From positions 1-8,979 of the forward strand of contig JAAZIL010000082.1 of the NCBI GenBank assembly GCA_012800885.1: DNA of 8,979 nucleotides. The letters are read 5' to 3'. Position numbers and translations under genes: made by a program. This document shows positions 7,486 to 8,979 of the stretch, in pieces (position 1 is the stretch's first letter; the number at the start of each line of letters is the position of its first letter). Under the pieces are notes generated by a model. That model did not search any database and had not been told where the DNA came from. It worked only from the letters and a program-made list of their open reading frames with translations. The stretch comes from Candidatus Dojkabacteria bacterium (GTDB lineage: Bacteria > Patescibacteriota > Dojkabacteria > SC72).

Positions 7486-7834
7486 GTTTTAAAAAATTAA
7501 ATCAAAGTAGGGGAGTTTAAAATATTTCAAAGAGGAGAGAGAAGCAAAGTAGGAAGAGAATCTATTTATTAAAATTATTAAAATCTCTCTACTCATAGAA
7601 TTGTAAAAAGAATATTTAATTTAATTACGGTTCAATAACTTAATAGTTTAATCCCCAACCATACTGTCGCAGATAAGGATAATTATACTCGATTATACCA
7701 TATTTAAAATCATAACATATCGCAACATAGGGGATAGTACCCTTAAGGACTATTAAGTAAACAGAGATAAAAATATAATAATTCTTTATATGAAATATAT
7801 CTTCATCGTTACTGTTATTTAGAGTAGCAAACAG

Positions 7835-7843
7835 TTATCCACA
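7835..7843 (+). promoter_or_regulatory. Single consensus DnaA box
   Basis: TTATCCACA matches the DnaA box consensus exactly. It lies in the AT-rich gene-free region. It is the only such match I found there, so it does not by itself mark a replication origin; it may be a regulatory DnaA site or chance. Confidence 0.35.
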
Positions 7844-7869
7844 ATGATAATACTACAGGATATGTGAAA

Positions 7870-7895
7870 CTATGGGCCTCTGCATGCTATGGGCC
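7870..7895. repeat. 9-base direct repeat, period 17
   Basis: CTATGGGCC occurs at 7870-7878 and again at 7887-7895, separated by TCTGCATG. It is a rare GC-rich patch in AT-rich surroundings and sits just inside the right arm of the 13-base inverted repeat, downstream of the membrane protein gene. Regularly spaced copies (17 bases) could be a protein-binding site; the GGCC parts can also pair with each other. No function is assigned. Confidence 0.5.
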
Positions 7896-7916
7896 ACTCC
7901 CCTACTTTCCCTTACA

Positions 7917-8744
7917 CTATGCAAATATATTAAGTTGAAGATTGATAAAAACAACTACAATTAATGCAATAATATACAGTATCAATTCCCATTGAAAACC
8001 TTTCTTCTTACTATCTATATTACCAACACCCATCCCTACAAAGTACCCTACCATTGGAGATAGCGCTAAAGCCTCATGAACTAACCCTGCTAGAAAAGAA
8101 CCAATAAACATAAAAAGGACAAGAAAAGATATTAATATACTCTTCCTTTTTAGAAGTAATCCTTCTATACCCAAATTTTTAAGATGAATAAAAGGAATAA
8201 AAAGATAAATAGGATAAACTAATGGAATTAAGATATAGATTGGTAGTTGTAAAGCTAGGAAAGAGAATGTGAGAAAGAAAATAGAGAAAGTAGATATAAT
8301 GTAAGAAGTAGTTCTACCAACATGAACAAGAGGTATCTCTTTGTAAAGGTTAACATTAAATACATTGGCCATTAGAAATGATACATAAGTACCAACAAAA
8401 ACAAGTCCAACAAGAAGTAAAAGTATCAACCCCTCATATATACGACTAAATCTCTGAGCAAAAAATAACTGTACAAACAGGTATTCAGACATAACAAAGA
8501 GTGAACTAAAGAAAAGATAAGGAAGTGATTTAATCTTAACCTCAAAATTAAAAGCCCATATAAGACCTAAGAATACCGAAACTAAATATACTAAAGCAAC
8601 AATAATTATGCCTGTAATAGATTCACTCTTCCCCTTAACTAGTATCTGAATAAAAATTGTGAGAGCAACAAGAACAGCAAGAGATATTAACTTACCTCTT
8701 TTCACTGTATCCTCTTTTGTACTCCTTATTTCTCCTGATGACAT
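7917..8744 (-). CDS. Multi-pass membrane protein of unknown function
   Basis: A 275-residue integral membrane protein with about 8-9 hydrophobic helices (approximately 18-36, 42-64, 72-95, 103-128, 145-162, 163-185, 202-222, 225-241 and 252-270) and short loops, and no recognisable catalytic or transport motif. I do not recognise the family. It lies directly downstream of ruvB on the same strand; the ATG at 8744 overlaps the ruvB stop by 19 bases, implying one transcript. The start is uncertain: the ATG has only a weak AGAGAG upstream, while a GTG at 8705 (codon 14) has AGAGGA at good Shine-Dalgarno distance, lies just after the ruvB stop, and would remove the polar first 13 residues before the first helix. 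Co-transcription with ruvB does not imply a DNA-repair role. Confidence 0.85.
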   Translation of the reverse strand: MSSGEIRSTKEDTVKRGKLISLAVLVALTIFIQILVKGKSESITGIIIVALVYLVSVFLGLIWAFNFEVKIKSLPYLFFSSLFVMSEYLFVQLFFAQRFSRIYEGLILLLLVGLVFVGTYVSFLMANVFNVNLYKEIPLVHVGRTTSYIISTFSIFFLTFSFLALQLPIYILIPLVYPIYLFIPFIHLKNLGIEGLLLKRKSILISFLVLFMFIGSFLAGLVHEALALSPMVGYFVGMGVGNIDSKKKGFQWELILYIIALIVVVFINLQLNIFA

Positions 8745-8979
8745 TCTCTCTCTACATATTTTATTCCTCCAGTAGTTAGTACCCTACCCCTTGATGTTCG
8801 TTTTAACATGCCACATTTCATCAAATAGGGCTCATGTACATCAAGTATTGTAGAGATCTCCTCTGATATACTTGCTGCCAATGTAGAGATACCAACAGGT
8901 CCACCATTGAAATTGTGATATATTATTCTTAACAACTCCCTATCAATCTCTTCTAAGCCTAAATCATCAATACCGAGTA
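8726..8979 (-). CDS. ruvB: Holliday junction branch migration ATPase RuvB (3' end only)
   Basis: The C-terminal 84 codons of RuvB, the hexameric AAA+ motor that with RuvA drives Holliday junction branch migration. The frame is open to the window edge, so the gene continues to the right; a TTG at 8935 is internal and not a start. Visible is the family's C-terminal winged-helix DNA-binding domain: LGIDDLGLEEIDRELL, then NFNGGPVGISTLAASISEE, then DVHEPYLMKCGMLKRTSRGR, all in the canonical order. The ATPase domains lie outside the window. The protein ends in ECHQEK, and its last codons overlap the possible start of the membrane protein gene. Confidence 0.97.
   Translation of the reverse strand, partial: LGIDDLGLEEIDRELLRIIYHNFNGGPVGISTLAASISEEISTILDVHEPYLMKCGMLKRTSRGRVLTTGGIKYVERECHQEK

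Larger units (their letters stand above)
7504..7908. repeat. 13-base perfect inverted repeat bracketing 405 bases
   Basis: AAAGTAGGGGAGT (7504-7516) is the exact reverse complement of ACTCCCCTACTTT (7896-7908). In this AT-rich sequence a GC-containing 13-base match at this distance is unlikely by chance. A partial third copy, CAAAGTAGG, is at 7545-7553. No flanking target duplication is visible, so a transposon-end reading is not supported. Read on the minus strand, the second arm is followed by a T-rich tract (GATTTAATTTTTT), which would suit the closing stem and 3' end of a non-coding RNA. Confidence 0.6.
7472..7916. other. Gene-free region with helices and repeats
   Basis: No credible coding frame is present in these 445 bases. 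By-eye folding shows several local helices. AGTAG+AGAGA (7548-7552, 7555-7559) pairs with TCTCT+CTACT (7584-7593). AACT/AGTT (7637-7640/7645-7648) lies inside GGTT/AACC (7629-7632/7657-7660). ATCCCC (7651-7656) pairs with GGGGAT (7730-7735), enclosing TGT-GC-GATA/TATC-GC-ACA (7665-7675/7718-7727) and a GG-ATAAT/ATTAT-CC hairpin (7677-7699). ATAGT/ACTAT (7734-7738/7749-7753) follows. The whole is bracketed by a 13-base inverted repeat. I saw no hallmarks of RNase P RNA, tmRNA, SRP RNA or a tRNA. It could be an unrecognised structured RNA on either strand, or a cis-acting DNA site. No clear terminator for the upstream minus-strand membrane protein gene was found. Confidence 0.45.

Noticed and set aside
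7465..7490. Possible dif site for the Xer recombinase (TATAATATATACATATG region)
   Set aside because: It resembles firmicute dif sites only after a one-base gap and in purely AT-rich bases; the same bases are better explained as the -10 box and start codon.
7504..7908. Transposon or MITE bounded by terminal inverted repeats
   Set aside because: The arms lack flanking target duplications, similarity stops at 13 bases, and nothing inside resembles a transposase remnant.
8734..8740. CTGATGA core-like heptamer on the + strand near the ruvB stop
   Set aside because: No GAAA core part or flanking stems nearby; it is the reverse complement of the first codons of the membrane protein gene.
1..8979. 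Recoded UGA (glycine), as in Gracilibacteria or SR1, because no gene ends in TGA
   Set aside because: All genes are intact and full length under the standard code; with recoding, in-frame TGA codons would interrupt them. Seven genes without a TGA stop is unremarkable in an AT-rich genome.
1..8979. CRISPR arrays, tRNA or rRNA genes
   Set aside because: No regularly spaced repeats were seen, and the GGTTCAA at 7629-7635 is not within a cloverleaf.

Overview
The window is strongly AT-rich, with short intergenic gaps, overlapping genes and the standard stop codons (only TAA and TAG are used by the seven genes seen). The mix of a plain bacterial RuvB, one Xer-type recombinase, a very large multi-pass GT-C glycosyltransferase and several proteins I cannot assign suggests an AT-rich Candidate Phyla Radiation (Patescibacteria) genome. 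That placement is inference from gene style, not proof.

Layout, left to right. Positions 1-221 hold no protein gene but carry a structured RNA on the + strand: an irregular hairpin (about 1-95), a complete type III hammerhead ribozyme (94-176, predicted cleavage between 99 and 100) and an intrinsic terminator (199-227). This unit runs head-on into a two-gene minus-strand surface-glycan operon: a large AftD-like GT-C membrane glycosyltransferase (1036-4656) followed, with a 14-base overlap, by a family 2 glycosyltransferase (222-1049). A 107-base divergent region (4657-4763) separates it from a two-gene + strand unit of unknown function: a coiled-coil protein (4764-5636) and a small helical protein (5629-6060), ending in a terminator built across the stop codon. 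A Xer-like tyrosine recombinase with two large insertions (6053-7471, minus) converges on it. A 445-base gene-free stretch (7472-7916) then shows unusual structure: a 13-base perfect inverted repeat bracketing about 405 bases, several internal helices, a 9-base direct repeat and one consensus DnaA box. The right end holds a multi-pass membrane protein (7917-8744) overlapping the 3' end of ruvB (8726 to the window edge), both on the minus strand.

The two glycosyltransferases are likely co-translated and act on the same cell-envelope polysaccharide: GT2 from the cytoplasmic face, GT-C on the outer face with lipid-linked donors. RuvB and the recombinase both act on recombination intermediates but are not in one transcript unit. 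First genes of units (1036-4656, 4764-5636, 6053-7471) lack a Shine-Dalgarno sequence and have AT-rich -10-like sequence almost touching the start codon, while the internal GT2 gene has a strong Shine-Dalgarno. The most exciting item is the hammerhead ribozyme; the second is the possible structured RNA or cis-element at 7504-7908.
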